NCBI RefSeq assembly: GCF_963662255.1
Contig: NC_085055.1
Location: 17,284,704-17,348,703, forward strand
Length of the DNA: 64,000 bases
Reading direction: 5' to 3'
Source of the DNA: Cinclus cinclus
Taxonomy: Eukaryota; Chordata; Aves; Passeriformes; Cinclidae
Positions within the stretch are counted from its first letter, which is position 1. Every line of letters begins with the position of its first letter. This document shows, in pieces, positions 1 to 11,637 of this stretch. The notes beneath the pieces are model-generated. The model saw only the letters and a list, made by a program, of their open reading frames with translations, had not been told where the DNA came from and made no database searches. A program made the position numbers and the translations under genes.

Positions 1-3000
1 AAAAAGGAATAAAGAAAACAAATTTTATATCTGGGCATTTGCATTCTCCCAGATGCTGGATACCATCTGCCAGGATGTTTTAGCTCTAAAGTAAGCTGCA
101 GTTTATAACACCTATAAACCCAGTGATTTCTTCCCCTCTTCTCCTCTGCCCACGCTTTTGCAAGGGAAGGATACACAGGATAGTAACTTGGGGTGAAAAT
201 TTTCTGGGCAGGACTTTGGTGGGAGAGGAGGTTTGTATCTTCCAGGGCATTCATACTTTGCATGCAACAAGGCTGCAAACTGTGGTTATTGTTGTGAAGA
301 GTTTCATATATGTGTGACATGTATCCATGTGCAGTTCACATGTACTAATTACTCAGTGTTTCAATACCAACCCTATTGCTCCATGCTTGTCACATCAAAA
401 GGATGTATAGATTTCCTAGAACTCAAGATTCTACTGGAAAAAAAGGGATGGTATTTCTTGACATATTGAGAAGACCTATCTAGTTTTGGTTTTGTCATGA
501 ATCCTAGGGATTCTGCACAAAGATGAGATTTATTAGAGGTCAGAGTGCTCAGCTGTGTGCATTATTTCCATTGGATTGGGAGCAGATTCAAAACTGGAGA
601 ACTGGACGTTCACATGGTCCAAGAACTGAAAAGTACAACTAGCTCTGGGTTATTTTTTTTCCCCTCTGAGTTATGCTGACAGCAGCCATTACATTAAGGC
701 TAAAAGTTTATTTACTAAGGCTGGAGTTTATTTACTCTATAAAGGCCATATTTTCCCTTGTTATACCAGATTTCCTTGGCTTTCATTGACTGGCAGTATC
801 CCCTTAACCACTAACACCCAGAGGCGTGGTATTAAACTGGGATGAAAAATGTACATGCAGAAGAGTATTGGAGATTTAAGTGGGTATGGTTCTAAGAAAA
901 CCAGTGGAAAATATGTTTACTCCAAGCATCTGTAGCACCTAATTGAAGCAGTGATATTTTCTGTAAGAACACAGGGAATAGTTTTCTGCTTTCTCTTTGG
1001 CTTTGAATTTCACTTTGAATTGATGTGACATAATCCATGGAATTATTTTCTCACCGCTGCAGTGGAAACTTTCCGCCAATAGACAAAGATGTGTTAATCG
1101 GGGTGAAAAAGCTTACATTCAGTTCATCTTTGGTACTTTCTGGAGTCTTTGTTTAGGAACTGTTGCTTCCTCCTAATTTATTGAAACCCAGTACACAGTA
1201 AACAGTATTACTTTTGAACTATTAATGTTGCTATAAATTTGAATGATAGGAAAGGGTGGCAGACTGTGATCAAAAGGGAGGTGATCTACAGCTGTGTGTG
1301 AAATAATTGCTGATACTAAATGTGACAGAGACTGAAACCCATATTAGTGTGCCCATAAAGGATGATGTAGCACTCCTGAGCCTGCAGTATTGGCATTGCC
1401 AAATGACTTCCCATGAATCTAATTTAGGAGAACATAAAATAATCTGTACCACCTTTAGGGCATCTGCAAGTGCTGCTGGTTGGTACTTTGCTGTTCATTC
1501 ACATTGCTTTTCTCAGGCAGCTCTAATTGGAAGGTTGAGTCCCCCACCAGTGGACTTGCCAGGACTGGTGAGGGACAGCAGCCCTGCCAGCATGGGGGAC
1601 CAGCCACTGATGTCAGCAGTGATTCCTTGCTGAAGGAAGGCTCCTGGCATGGTGCTTTCACCCTGGGAGAGGCCGTGGAGTGTGGGAAGGCTGTCAGAGC
1701 ACTGCACACCTTTCCCTGAGCACAACCCCCTGGCACTGTGCAGGTAGTGGAGCTGTAATTAAATACAGTTACACCCTAGTCAGCAGTTTCAGCTCATCAT
1801 GGTCTGTCAGTGGTCTCGTGGTCCTGCAGTGCCATTTCAGAATAAAGAAAAGGCACTGTGTGTGTGTTTGACAGGAACACATGGGCAGCAATGTGTTCTT
1901 CTCTGTATTCTGCTTTTTCGAGGCAGTGGGGTTCTACAGCAACCATCCGTTCTTAAAGTTAGATTTAAGCAACTGAATCTTTTAGACCGTATCAATCTGT
2001 ATTTGTACTGGTCACTGATCTCCCAGGCACACATCACAAAAGGCAGGTAAGCATTAGGAAACTGCTCTGTGCCACTGTGTGCCTCTCTGTGCCACCATGT
2101 ACCCCTCCATGTGCCCCTCTCTGTGCCACCCTGGTATTCTACAGGCACATCCCACAGCCTGTAACTCAATTCTATCCTGTCTCTTCCCACATCCTTGGAC
2201 TTGCCCGTGGTCACCAGGCAGGGTCAAGCCTGGACAGTTGCCCATGAGCCACCAGTGACTGCCCCAGCCATGTGCCAAAGGAGGGAAAATGGGCTCCCAC
2301 ACCTCACTCATCTCTCCAGCCCTCTGTTTCCTCACCTTTGATACTGAAACAGGAGCTGCTTCAAAAATGTAATTTTTGTTTTTTTTTTCCAAAATACAGA
2401 TTAACATTTCTCAGAGACCTTTGAAGATGCAAATTCCACCAGATATATTTTAAAATTCTTTGTAATCAGCACCAGAGCCCTCATGTGAGCCATATGGAGG
2501 AGAAGAGGAACAAACTGGAGTGCGGAAGTGAGACAGGGTGGGTGACACACCAGATAGCCTCACCAACAAGTCACACTAGTGCAGGTAAGGCCAAACAGGG
2601 AGACTTGCTGGGCATTGTAGTGCACATGGTCATGGCTGGCACAGCAGAGCATGAGAGTGCCATCAGGGTGGCTGGAAAAATAGATTTTCTCATTTAATCA
2701 ACTGTAACATTTTGCAGTCATGTTTTGGAGATTAACAATGAACAGAAGAGGCTACTGATGCAAGTGCTTCAGAGACAGGGACTTCATGCTGCAAAAGGGT
2801 TATTGACAGCCCTGACTGAAAACAGCAGGGCAGTGTTTGGGCTGCACAAGCAGGGCCAGCAGTGGGCTTGGAGCAGAGGTAGCTTCATGAATGTATCTGT
2901 GGGGAAAAGGGCCAGAGCAGAAATAGCCCCAGCTGCTGCAGGCAGTGCAGTGCCAGGCAGTGCCTGGCTTTCACAAGCCTCTGCAGAGCAGCAGAAAGGT

Positions 3001-6000
3001 AATTAATACCCCCCTCATTACGGGGACCTCTGTCCAAAACGTTTCCTTTGGGAACAGTTGAAAGGGAAGCTTAGCTCCTCTTGGCCAGCTGCCAGCCTGA
3101 CTGGTGGACATGATTTTGGGTGTGGAGTTCCACGTCCAGGAGGAGGTTGTTCCATTAAAGGCTCACAGCTCTTCCCACAGCAGGAAGAGCTTCGGGGCTT
3201 GCTCAGGCTGGCAGGGCTGTACATTGTGATGAGAGGGGGTGGGCTGGCTCCCCTCATTCTCCCTCCCTGCCAATGTCACTCCAAAGCACTTTGTGGTGGG
3301 GTAACTTTTGGCCAAATGAGAGCAGACCGTGACCCACTGAGCAGCCAAGTGGTCACCAGAGCTCCAGCATGGGGCTGCTTGTGAGGGTGCTGCCCACAGC
3401 AGGTTGGGAGCAGGACCTCCTGCTCATCTGAACACTCATTCTCTCACTTTTCATCAAGTAGACCAGGGCTTTATTCCAGGATTAGTCCTGGGCACAGGCA
3501 TGGCTCCTAAAGACACTGGGAGCAGCACAGAGCTGAATTGAACTCAGTGTGGTCTGCACAGGTGTGACAAAGAGCAGGCTGGGGGAAGGAAGAGCTGGGG
3601 TACCTGACCAACACAAAACCAGGGGTGAGAAGGAAGTTCAGACTTTACCTCCAGCTTCCCATGCATTCAAAACCGACTTGGATTCCCTTCACCATCTTAA
3701 AAGGTCCTCTAGTCCTGCCTGTGCAGAAAGAGCTTTGATTTTGCGACTCTTTTCCATCTCTCAGCCTTGTTGGTTTTTTTGCACAGCAAGATTATTCTGA
3801 ATGCCAGCTGACATTCTCTACCTGAGAAGGGTAGAGCTCCTGCCCAGCTTCCATGTACACCTACCTGTGCCTCCCACTCATGTCACCACGAGGTTGGATG
3901 CTGGGAAGTTCCTGCTGGGTGACAGCTCTTTTGGGGGACAAGGCTGGCCTTTCACAGTTCCACAAATATCCAGAATCTTACAGGGATTTCTCAAAATGTA
4001 TTTTTACCTTTGCAAGTACTGTCAGCCTTTGCTGATACCTTTTGCCTGGGCTGTGAAGGAAGTGCACAGTGTTGGGCACTAAAATGGAAAATATTTATTT
4101 AAAGAAGCCAAATGTTCTAATTCCTTCTCTCTTCTGGTGACTGTAAATTAATGGCAGTTCAGCGCTCTGCTGAAATAAGTGGAGTGGGATTGTGGGAGAG
4201 CTCTTTTTAGACAGAAATATAAATATACACCACTTTAATTGTCACCCACTCATTTGTTTTTTAATGTGAACAAGGCTTCAGCAGGCTCCAAAGAGCACTG
4301 ATAGCCACTCTCACTCTGCCCTGGAGCAGCCCCAGCCAGGCACCTCCAGCTTGTCCACAGGGAGGTTTTTAAGCAACAAGATCTCTGCTCAAGGAGTCAA
4401 ACAGCTCCTCCTGTGTCTGTGACTGTAGCCTGGAAAAAGGGCTCCACACTTGCAAAAGTAGCAAATTAGCAAAGGAAACATAGGAGCCCCCTGCTCTGCT
4501 CATTTCCCACAAGATATTATGGGGTGCTAACAACCTCTCCAGCTCCTGCATAGCAACAACCATCACATGCTGTACTGGAAAGTGGCCAGGCTTTGGGTTC
4601 TTTTTTCCCCAAATCCATGGTTGGTTGTTTTCGGAAGGAGAAGAAGGGCTGCCCTGTATTTGAAGTTTTTCCAGAATCATCTGCAGTGGTCTTATCCTGC
4701 TGCCACTGATATCTGACTGGGAGGTTTCTGACTGATGCTGATGATTTCTGGAAGTCAGGTCCAAATACCCAAGTGCTACCCTGTATTGGGAAGGGGGCAC
4801 TACACCCCAACCACGTTCCTGATGGGCTCTCTAGAGCTACTAGGCCACATAGCTCTGCTTCTTTATGATGCTTCACATTGATACACAGATTTACCTTGAG
4901 GGTTTTTTTGCAATTTACTATCAGGGAAACAGAATAGTATTTCTTTCCTTCACCTTTGTATTTGAGTGTAATCACCATCCTTAGCCATGTGCAGAGAGCA
5001 GCATCCTGGAGCTGTAATTGCACCAGGGACACACCATAATGCAGAATAATAACTCGATGCCAATGAGCTCCATGCATTCAGTCAGGATCAGACCTGCCAT
5101 CCTCCTTCCCAATGAAATTACTGCTGGCCTGCTCACGCTGCTTTTCCAAGTGTATGCTAAGGTCTGCAATCAATTTGGGCAAGTCTCAGTTTTAATTCAA
5201 GTTGTCCTCTGAGTTACCCAACAATGAAAGTCAATGCCAGGACAGCAAAGCAGACGTGAACTTGCAGGGCTTTCTTTAATTTTCAGTTTATCTGCAATTT
5301 AAGGGAGTAAACACAGCCTTACTGAAGATGCATAAATACAGCTTGGAGAGCCATTGAAATCTAGGTCAAGGTTTCAGCTCTGCCTGGGGATTTCATTACA
5401 TGACTCGGGGAGACTTTGCTGCTCCAGGGGCCAGGTGGAGGACACTTGTGAGCAGTGTAATGAAAGCAGGTAGGCTTCTGCATAATCAACAGCAGCTCCA
5501 CTGCAGACTGCTAAACAGGTCACACAGGCCATCACTGGGCTAAAACTGCTAAATGATTACTGAATCTCACTGGCCAGTCCTGGCAAAGGCCTTGGGCTCT
5601 CCAGGGGCTTCAGTCTTCAGCTGTGCTCCAAGGAGCACTTCCAGCACCTGCCATCAGGAACCAAACTGCTTCCAGGTGCTTGGAGGGAGGGATAGAGCTG
5701 TCAATCTGATAGCTGTTAACAAATACATAATTTGGGGGTGGGAGGGGAAGGGACTTGAATTGATACGCATTCATTTGCTTTGCAATCCAAGTATATGACT
5801 GCTGCAGAACAAGGATCTATTCCATATTTGAGACCCAGTCTGTGTTTGTGTTTTAAGTTAGCCTTCCAAGCAAAACATGTGAAAGGAGAACATTTAAACA
5901 GGAAGGGTTCATGGAAATTTTTTTCCCCCTCAAATTTCTGTAGGTCTTGTTGCTGCTAATTACAGGAGATCTCAGCACAAGAGCTTTTCTTTCTAGCAAA

Positions 6001-6230
6001 CCAGCTTCTCATGTTTCCTGCCCTTCAGTTAATCAGTTATAATCTCCTCTCTGTTTGTTTATCTAACTTCCACAAAGCTAATTGGCTGTTTGTGACATGA
6101 GTCTGCCCGAGACTGGGAAAGCACAGTTTGTCTGTGGCACCCACAGCACGGACAGCGGGTGGGCTCTGGCAGTGCCCACCACCCACGGCAGCCTCTGGAT
6201 GTTCCAGGAGCTGGGACTGGCTCTGTCCCT
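1..6230. other. Intergenic DNA upstream of SERPINE2, first segment
   Basis: No coding exon, RNA gene or intact mobile element could be recognised on either strand. The open frames are short, lack homology that I know, and mostly overlap each other in different frames. Apart from the imperfect repeat near 2.1 kb, the sequence looks like unique, moderately AT-rich vertebrate noncoding DNA. FAM124B, the expected neighbour on this side in human, was not seen. Confidence 0.7.
2065..2132. repeat. Imperfect short tandem repeat (CTCTGTGCCAC-type)
   Basis: Three to four degenerate units built on CTCTGTGCCAC followed by a TGTG or CATGT spacer stand next to each other. Unit length varies from about 12 to 22 bp, so this is a decayed minisatellite and not a young array. 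Confidence 0.6.
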
Positions 6231-6231
6231 C

Positions 6232-6265
6232 TGTGCCTGCCCCTGCGCCTGCCCCTGTGCCTGCC
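6232..6265. repeat. 12-bp tandem repeat, about 2.8 copies
   Basis: The unit TGTGCCTGCCCC is repeated almost three times, with one C for T change in the middle copy. It lies about 400 bp before the large pentamer array and shares its CCTGCCC core, so it may be a related C-rich expansion. Confidence 0.7.
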
Positions 6266-6670
6266 AGGGAGGGTGGCTGGTGGGGCTGGCCAGCAGCCCA
6301 GCACCCGTGCAGGTTGGGCACAGGCAGCTGCCCGGGCTGGTGACTTGCAGCCGTGCCCAAGCAAGGCAGAATCCCAGCTGGAGAGGGTGGGTTAGCATCA
6401 GGTAGGGCAGGGATGTGGATGGGAGCCGCTGCGAGCCTGATCCTCTGATTCCTCTGGTGGGGCCACACAAGCAGATAAGAAAACGAAACATTGAGGATCT
6501 CCGTAGAAACCTTTGTGTCTGTGTTAACTGGAGGAAGATGTTTGTGGTGAGAGTGGTGGGCTCGTGTCCTCCGTAGCTCTGCTGTCCCCTCCGTGGCACG
6601 GACGTGCCCTTTGGAAAAGCCGGGCAGGCAGTGCCGGCTGTGAGCAGGTAGCCCAGGGGAGCAGCTCTGC

Positions 6671-7370
6671 CCAGCCCTGCCCAGCCCAGCCCAGCCCAGC
6701 CCTGCCCTGCCCTGCCCAGCCCAGCCCTGCCCTGCCCTGCCCAGCCCAGCCCAGCCCAGCCCAGCCCTGCCCTGCCCAGCCCAGCCCAGCCCAGCCCAGC
6801 CCAGCCCAGCCCAGCCCTGCCCTGCCCAGCCCAGCCCAGCCCAGCCCTGCCCTGCCCAGCCCAGCCCTGCCCAGCCCAGCCCAGCCCAGCCCTGCCCTGC
6901 CCAGCCCAGCCCAGCCCAGCCCTGCCCTGCCCTGCCCAGCCCAGCCCTGCCCTGCCCAGCCCTGCCCTGCCCTGCCCTGCCCAGCCCAGCCCTGCCCTGC
7001 CCTGCCCAGCCCAGCCCTGCCCTGCCCAGCCCAGCCCAGCCCTGCCCTGCCCTGCCCAGCCCAGCCCTGCCCAGCCCAGCCCAGCCCAGCCCAGCCCAGC
7101 CCAGCCCTGCCCTGCCCTGCCCAGCCCAGCCCAGCCCAGCCCAGCCCTGCCCTGCCCAGCCCAGCCCAGCCCTGCCCAGCCCAGCCCAGCCCAGCCCTGC
7201 CCTGCCCTGCCCAGCCCAGCCCAGCCCTGCCCTGCCCTGCCCAGCCCTGCCCTGCCCAGCCCAGCCCAGCCCAGCCCAGCCCTGCCCTGCCCTGCCCTGC
7301 CCAGCCCTGCCCTGCCCAGCCCTGCCCTGCCCAGCCCTGCCCAGCCCAGCCCTGCCCAGCCCAGCCCTGC
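6671..7370. repeat. Pentanucleotide satellite: 140 units of CCAGC / CCTGC in perfect register
   Basis: The 700 bp are made entirely of 5-bp units reading CCAGC or CCTGC. By direct count there are 140 units, 82 with A and 58 with T at the third position. No other position varies, and there is not a single insertion or deletion. The longest A-type run is 8 units; T-type runs never exceed 4. Every unit joined to the next carries a CCC tract, so the minus strand is a continuous series of GGG tracts separated by two bases, the canonical G-quadruplex pattern. No stop codon can be formed from these units in any of the six frames. This explains the long overlapping frames (up to about 456 codons, [14 protein letters not shown] or [13 protein letters not shown]), which should not be taken as proteins. 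Confidence 0.97.
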
Positions 7371-9238
7371 AGGCAGGCTGTGCCATATGCGAGCCAGCTC
7401 TCCGGCTGTTGGCAGCTCTCTGCAGTGACCGCCGCTCTCCTCACACACCCACTCCTGGACTCCCCACCCGAGTTCCAGCCCTGTGCCCCAGCAGCCTGTC
7501 TGAGGGGCTTGCTGTTCCCAGGGCTCTGTTGGATCCTCTGAGCGAGATTAGGAGATGGCTCTTCCCAAAATCTCTGTTTAGTTCATTGTGAGGTTTTTTG
7601 ACCGTGCATTTTTGCCTTCACCGTGCAAGAGTAACTAAGCAGTGCTGGCTTTAATGAGTTTTTTCTTTTCATACTTTAAAATAGAGTCTAAACTGCATCA
7701 CACTCTGGCCCCCTTACACATTTCTGTGATGTCATATGGCTACATGCTCAAAGGATACGGCCAGTGGAGAAATCGTCCTGCCTAAGGGGAAATCCTGAAA
7801 AGAAGGGTCTGCTATAAGGTGTCTCATTCATGCTCAGGTATGCACATTATCACTATAAAAGATACTTGTTTTTTGGCACCTGTGCTGCTGGGATTGTGTT
7901 TCATCATGGGAGGAACAGGATGTAGTGTGAAGACCCTTCACAAGGTCCCACAATAATTCCTGGTATGGTAAAACTACCCTTTAACCTCAAGCCATGAGGC
8001 AGGTGGCACTCTGTTTCTAAAATGACTCGAGGCATTATGCACAGTCCTATAAAAAATGTAATATGGGGCTGCTGTATTACCTCCTGTAGTTCAAGAGGTT
8101 TGGAGCAATTGCTTTACCTTTTGCTACCAAAAAAGCACTTCCCTGAAGCTGTGGCTGCCACATGTTTTGCAGCAGGCTCTTTATTTTTGTGCCTGTAACA
8201 TTGCAGTTTATTTCCGTGGCAACGACTATAATGTGATAATTTGCTTCCATAATAACTCCACTGTTACTAGAAAAGGTAAAACTGAGATGATCTTTTTTGA
8301 AAAAGTGATCTGGGTCCAACTGAAGTTGCAAAAAAAACAAACAAACAAACAAAAACCCCACAAAACTAAAAAATTAAGTTTATTTCTAGGGCATTAAATC
8401 ATAGCATATTGAGCTGAGTACATGTTTTTTCTTGTCTCACTGCTGTTGTGAGGGGTGAGCCTTCATGAGCCGGCTGGAGAGCTCAGCCTGCAGATGAGGG
8501 AACACACAGACACTCTCATTTGTGTTTTACTTAAGTTTTGACAACCTTGTTGTTCGCTGTTTTCCCTTCCTTGAGGACTGCAATCACTCGTGTACTGTTT
8601 TCCTTCACTCTGCTAAGTGATGCACAAATCGTTTCTTCATTCCAGGTTAGTTTGTGACATCCCTCTCTTGTGTTTGCCTGTGGATAGTGCGGATGCTGCC
8701 CTGCTCATCAGGAAATGAGTAGCTGCCTGCCTCCAGCCTCAGAGGAGGTGGAATTGCTATGGCTCAGCACCAACCCTGAACCAGGGTTTGCCCCAGCACT
8801 GCCAGTTGTTCAGTGGTTTTGCATATCTTTTATCTTTCGCCTGTGTCCAACATCTCAGTGCTGTCTTCCACTGAGAAGCTTAGGATGAAACATGGACTTT
8901 TCTGGGATGAGCACACTGATGAAGTAAGGCCAAAATTTCTCTTGGTTCAGATTCAAAACCAGCCACAGGGTGTTTTTCCTAATTCTGTCTCCTGTGGGTT
9001 TTGCTTGCTTTAAATTTGTTTAGAACACAGCAATTTTTTTTTTTTCTTGCACGTACACATACATACACTAATGTCTAAATAAAAGAGAATTCTGCTTGTA
9101 TGAGGAGACACACCAACTGTCTTGATTCAAACAGTCCTCTCTTTTGATGAGTTGATTAAATCTATTTTAGCTAAACACTTAGCAGAATTCAGGCTACTGG
9201 TAATATAAAGCGAGCAAAGAAATATAGTCTCCATATGT
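7371..9238. other. Intergenic DNA between pentamer array and CR1 fragment
   Basis: No gene recognised. The first 200 bp remain GC-rich, after which composition returns to the AT-rich background. Contains the small CAAA repeat near 8.34 kb and a 12-base T run at 9034-9045. Confidence 0.6.
8335..8355. repeat. CAAA microsatellite
   Basis: About four to five CAAA units directly follow a run of A and end in further A-rich sequence. Confidence 0.85.
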
Positions 9239-9333
9239 TTGAGCAACCTGGTCTGGTGAAAAGTGTCCCTGCCCAGGTCAGGGGGGTTGGAACTTAGATG
9301 GTCTTTAGGGTCCCTTCCAACCCAGGCCACCGT
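9239..9333 (+). mobile_element. CR1 LINE 3'-end fragment
   Basis: The stretch contains the diagnostic 3' terminal block of avian CR1 elements in order: GAGCAACCTGGTCT, then GTCCCTGCCC, then GGGGGGTTGGAACT, then GTCCCTTCCAACCCA. This block is the 3' untranslated end of chicken-repeat-1 LINEs, so the copy is severely 5'-truncated, as is usual for CR1. It reads on the + strand. The usual short ATTCTATG-type terminal repeats are absent; the sequence turns instead into a fold-back (see the inverted repeat at 9309-9348). Confidence 0.88.
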
Positions 9334-9348
9334 GGGGTGGAAGGGACC
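9309..9348. repeat. Inverted repeat, 15-bp arms, at the CR1 3' end
   Basis: GGTCCCTTCCAACCC at 9309-9323 pairs with GGGGTGGAAGGGACC at 9334-9348, with one mismatch and a 10-bp loop. The left arm belongs to the CR1 tail, while the right arm lies where the element should have ended. Confidence 0.85.
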
Positions 9349-11562
9349 ATAATTCTTAGCTTTCCTGAAAAGATTTCCTCCATAAATTAGAATGCAGCTG
9401 ACACTAGTAAAACAGAGCAGGCTATCGGAGACCTCAGTTTGGCTGCTGTAGAAATGCCAGATGATCCAGTTTTCCATTAATTACTGACTGTATAACCATG
9501 TTGGTAAGTTAAACTTCTCTGAGAAAGGTATGGTCCATGTGAGCTATTTGATCTCACACATGGTCATGAGCACTTTGTCTTTGCTTGAAGCAGCTTGGTG
9601 AGCAAGTAACTCTTCTTAGTTGTGTGTGATGTGGGTTGAGATAGAATTACAAAACTAATCCTCCTTACCTGCTGTTTAGTCTCATCACATTTTCATAGGC
9701 CAAGAAGAACAAAACCTCCACATCCAATAATGCAGATGTGGGCTTGCCTCAGCCCTGTGTTCCCTTGCCAAAGGGGCTGAGAGGGCTCTTTCCAGCCCCT
9801 GGATGCTCCTAGGACATCCATGATCTACATGGCAGCTGGCCTGGGTCTGCCTCTTCTTCCTGTGTGTTGCTCCTGTCTGTGGTGCTCCCCTATAACAGAA
9901 CATGGATTTGGCAGGTAAAGCTTATGACTATGTACAGATGATCTGCAATCTTAATAATTAATGTATTAATTAGAATGCAGTTCTGAAGGATTGTCTCTCT
10001 TAAATGACCTGCTTTTCCTGTTGCATGATATTGCAGTTTCTTAACAGCTACTGGAGTCACCACATGACATGTGCTCCTTGTTGCTGTGTTTATTTTTTTG
10101 CTTCACATTCAGAGTAGAATCAGTATCGATTCTCAAGAAGGTTGGTTTGTTGTTTCTAGAGAGACATGCAGATTGAGCCACTTTCCATTTAATATTAACT
10201 GAAACTCACTGGAATATTATCACCTGCATGGCAACCAGGAGCCCACGTGTGCCTAACAGCAATAGTTCAAAGTGAAAGAGTGTGCTTTTGACAGGAGAAA
10301 TACACACTGTGAAATCCTTATCAGGTCTGAATAAGAGGTGGGTGGGAAAAGCCACCCTCTCTGTAAAACCAGGTGCAGGTCACATCCCATTTCAGCTGTG
10401 AGTAATGGACAGCAGTGATTCACCCCACAGCTAGTCTCATGAAGTCCACTCCTTGTTCCCAGGGACAAAAGGGAGTGATATTTTTATAGACGAGTGTTAT
10501 TGTTGGTAAGCCCTTTCTAGGTCAGTTTAAACCAAGACACACAACCCCTCCTGGCTGACTCCCAGCTTCATGGAAGCTGGCAGATCCACTGGAGTGGTGA
10601 TTCCAAGGGGACATGCTGGACAAGCCACACTGACAGAGCTGGGAACTGGCTACAAAACTGCACCTAAGCCAAATACCAAAATCCAGGAGTGCTGAACTCT
10701 ACTCTCTGAGGGAAAAAGAAGAGTGACAAATGATTGTCAGGGCAGAGGAAACCTGGTCATCTAATGCTCCTTTGCTGAAAAATTTTATCAGTGCAAGCTC
10801 TAGGTTTGGGGTTTTGCTCTCCTCAATGTAATGGTGCTCCTCTGCTTACAAGAAAGCAGCACAGTGTTAATTTTACTGTGTCTTAATGACTCCTTTTCTG
10901 TTTTTCTACATATATGGCTGCTTTACTGCTTTAATGCAGTATTTTCCATTAAGCAGTTCTATGCAGTACAACAAAAATAAACACACAGCACCGTGCAGAA
11001 GATTAAACTACTAAACTCACTCAAAGTATACAGTTCATAAATTAAAAGTGCTTATGCTCATACTTTATTATTGATTGCTGAGTTGATACAAGAAGAAGAA
11101 CTTGCCCTTAGGAAACAAAACTCATGGTTCCTTAAGCTTTTCTTTGTCAGGAAGCCAAAAAGACAACATTAAATGGAAATGTCACCATTTGTTCTTGTCA
11201 AATGAAGTTTATTCAATTAGATCTTTTATAACTCTACCGAGTTATACAAAGGAGGTTAATATTTTTTATTGTTTTTCTTCATGCTGTGCCTCTAATACAC
11301 ACAGAGATAAGTTAGCCTAGTAAAATATACAGTGTAATTTGGTGATGTGTTTATTGGATTCCAGTAAAAGACTACGAGAAATTATCCAAGATTTTTGCTT
11401 CTTCAACTGAAATTTTCTTTCTTCTCTCTCTTTGTTTGTTTTTTTTTTCTTTTTCTTTCTGTTTGTTTTTCATTGTCTGAAAAGGGGGATAAAAATCTTG
11501 CAAATTTTCATTTCCTGAAAATGCTTCAAAAAAGAAATTCCTAGAAGCAGATTTGGATTTTC

Positions 11563-11637
11563 TTTTCCCCTGAGTTAAGAAAGAAAGAAGCATATCTGGG
11601 GTTTTTTCTTTTTTTCCCCTGAGTTAAGAAAGAAAGA
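11563..11637. repeat. Direct repeat, 26 bp, two copies 49 bp apart
   Basis: The 26-bp word beginning TTTTCCCCTGAGTTAAG and ending AAGAAAGA occurs identically at 11563-11588 and 11612-11637. Sequence on either side of the words is different, so only this core was duplicated or retained. Confidence 0.9.

Noticed and set aside
6037..7541. Long overlapping frames of 300-456 codons on both strands ([14 protein letters not shown] and [13 protein letters not shown] proteins)
   Set aside because: They are forced by the CCAGC/CCTGC array, from which no stop codon can be made in any frame. Several frames on both strands are open at once and nothing conserved flanks the array.
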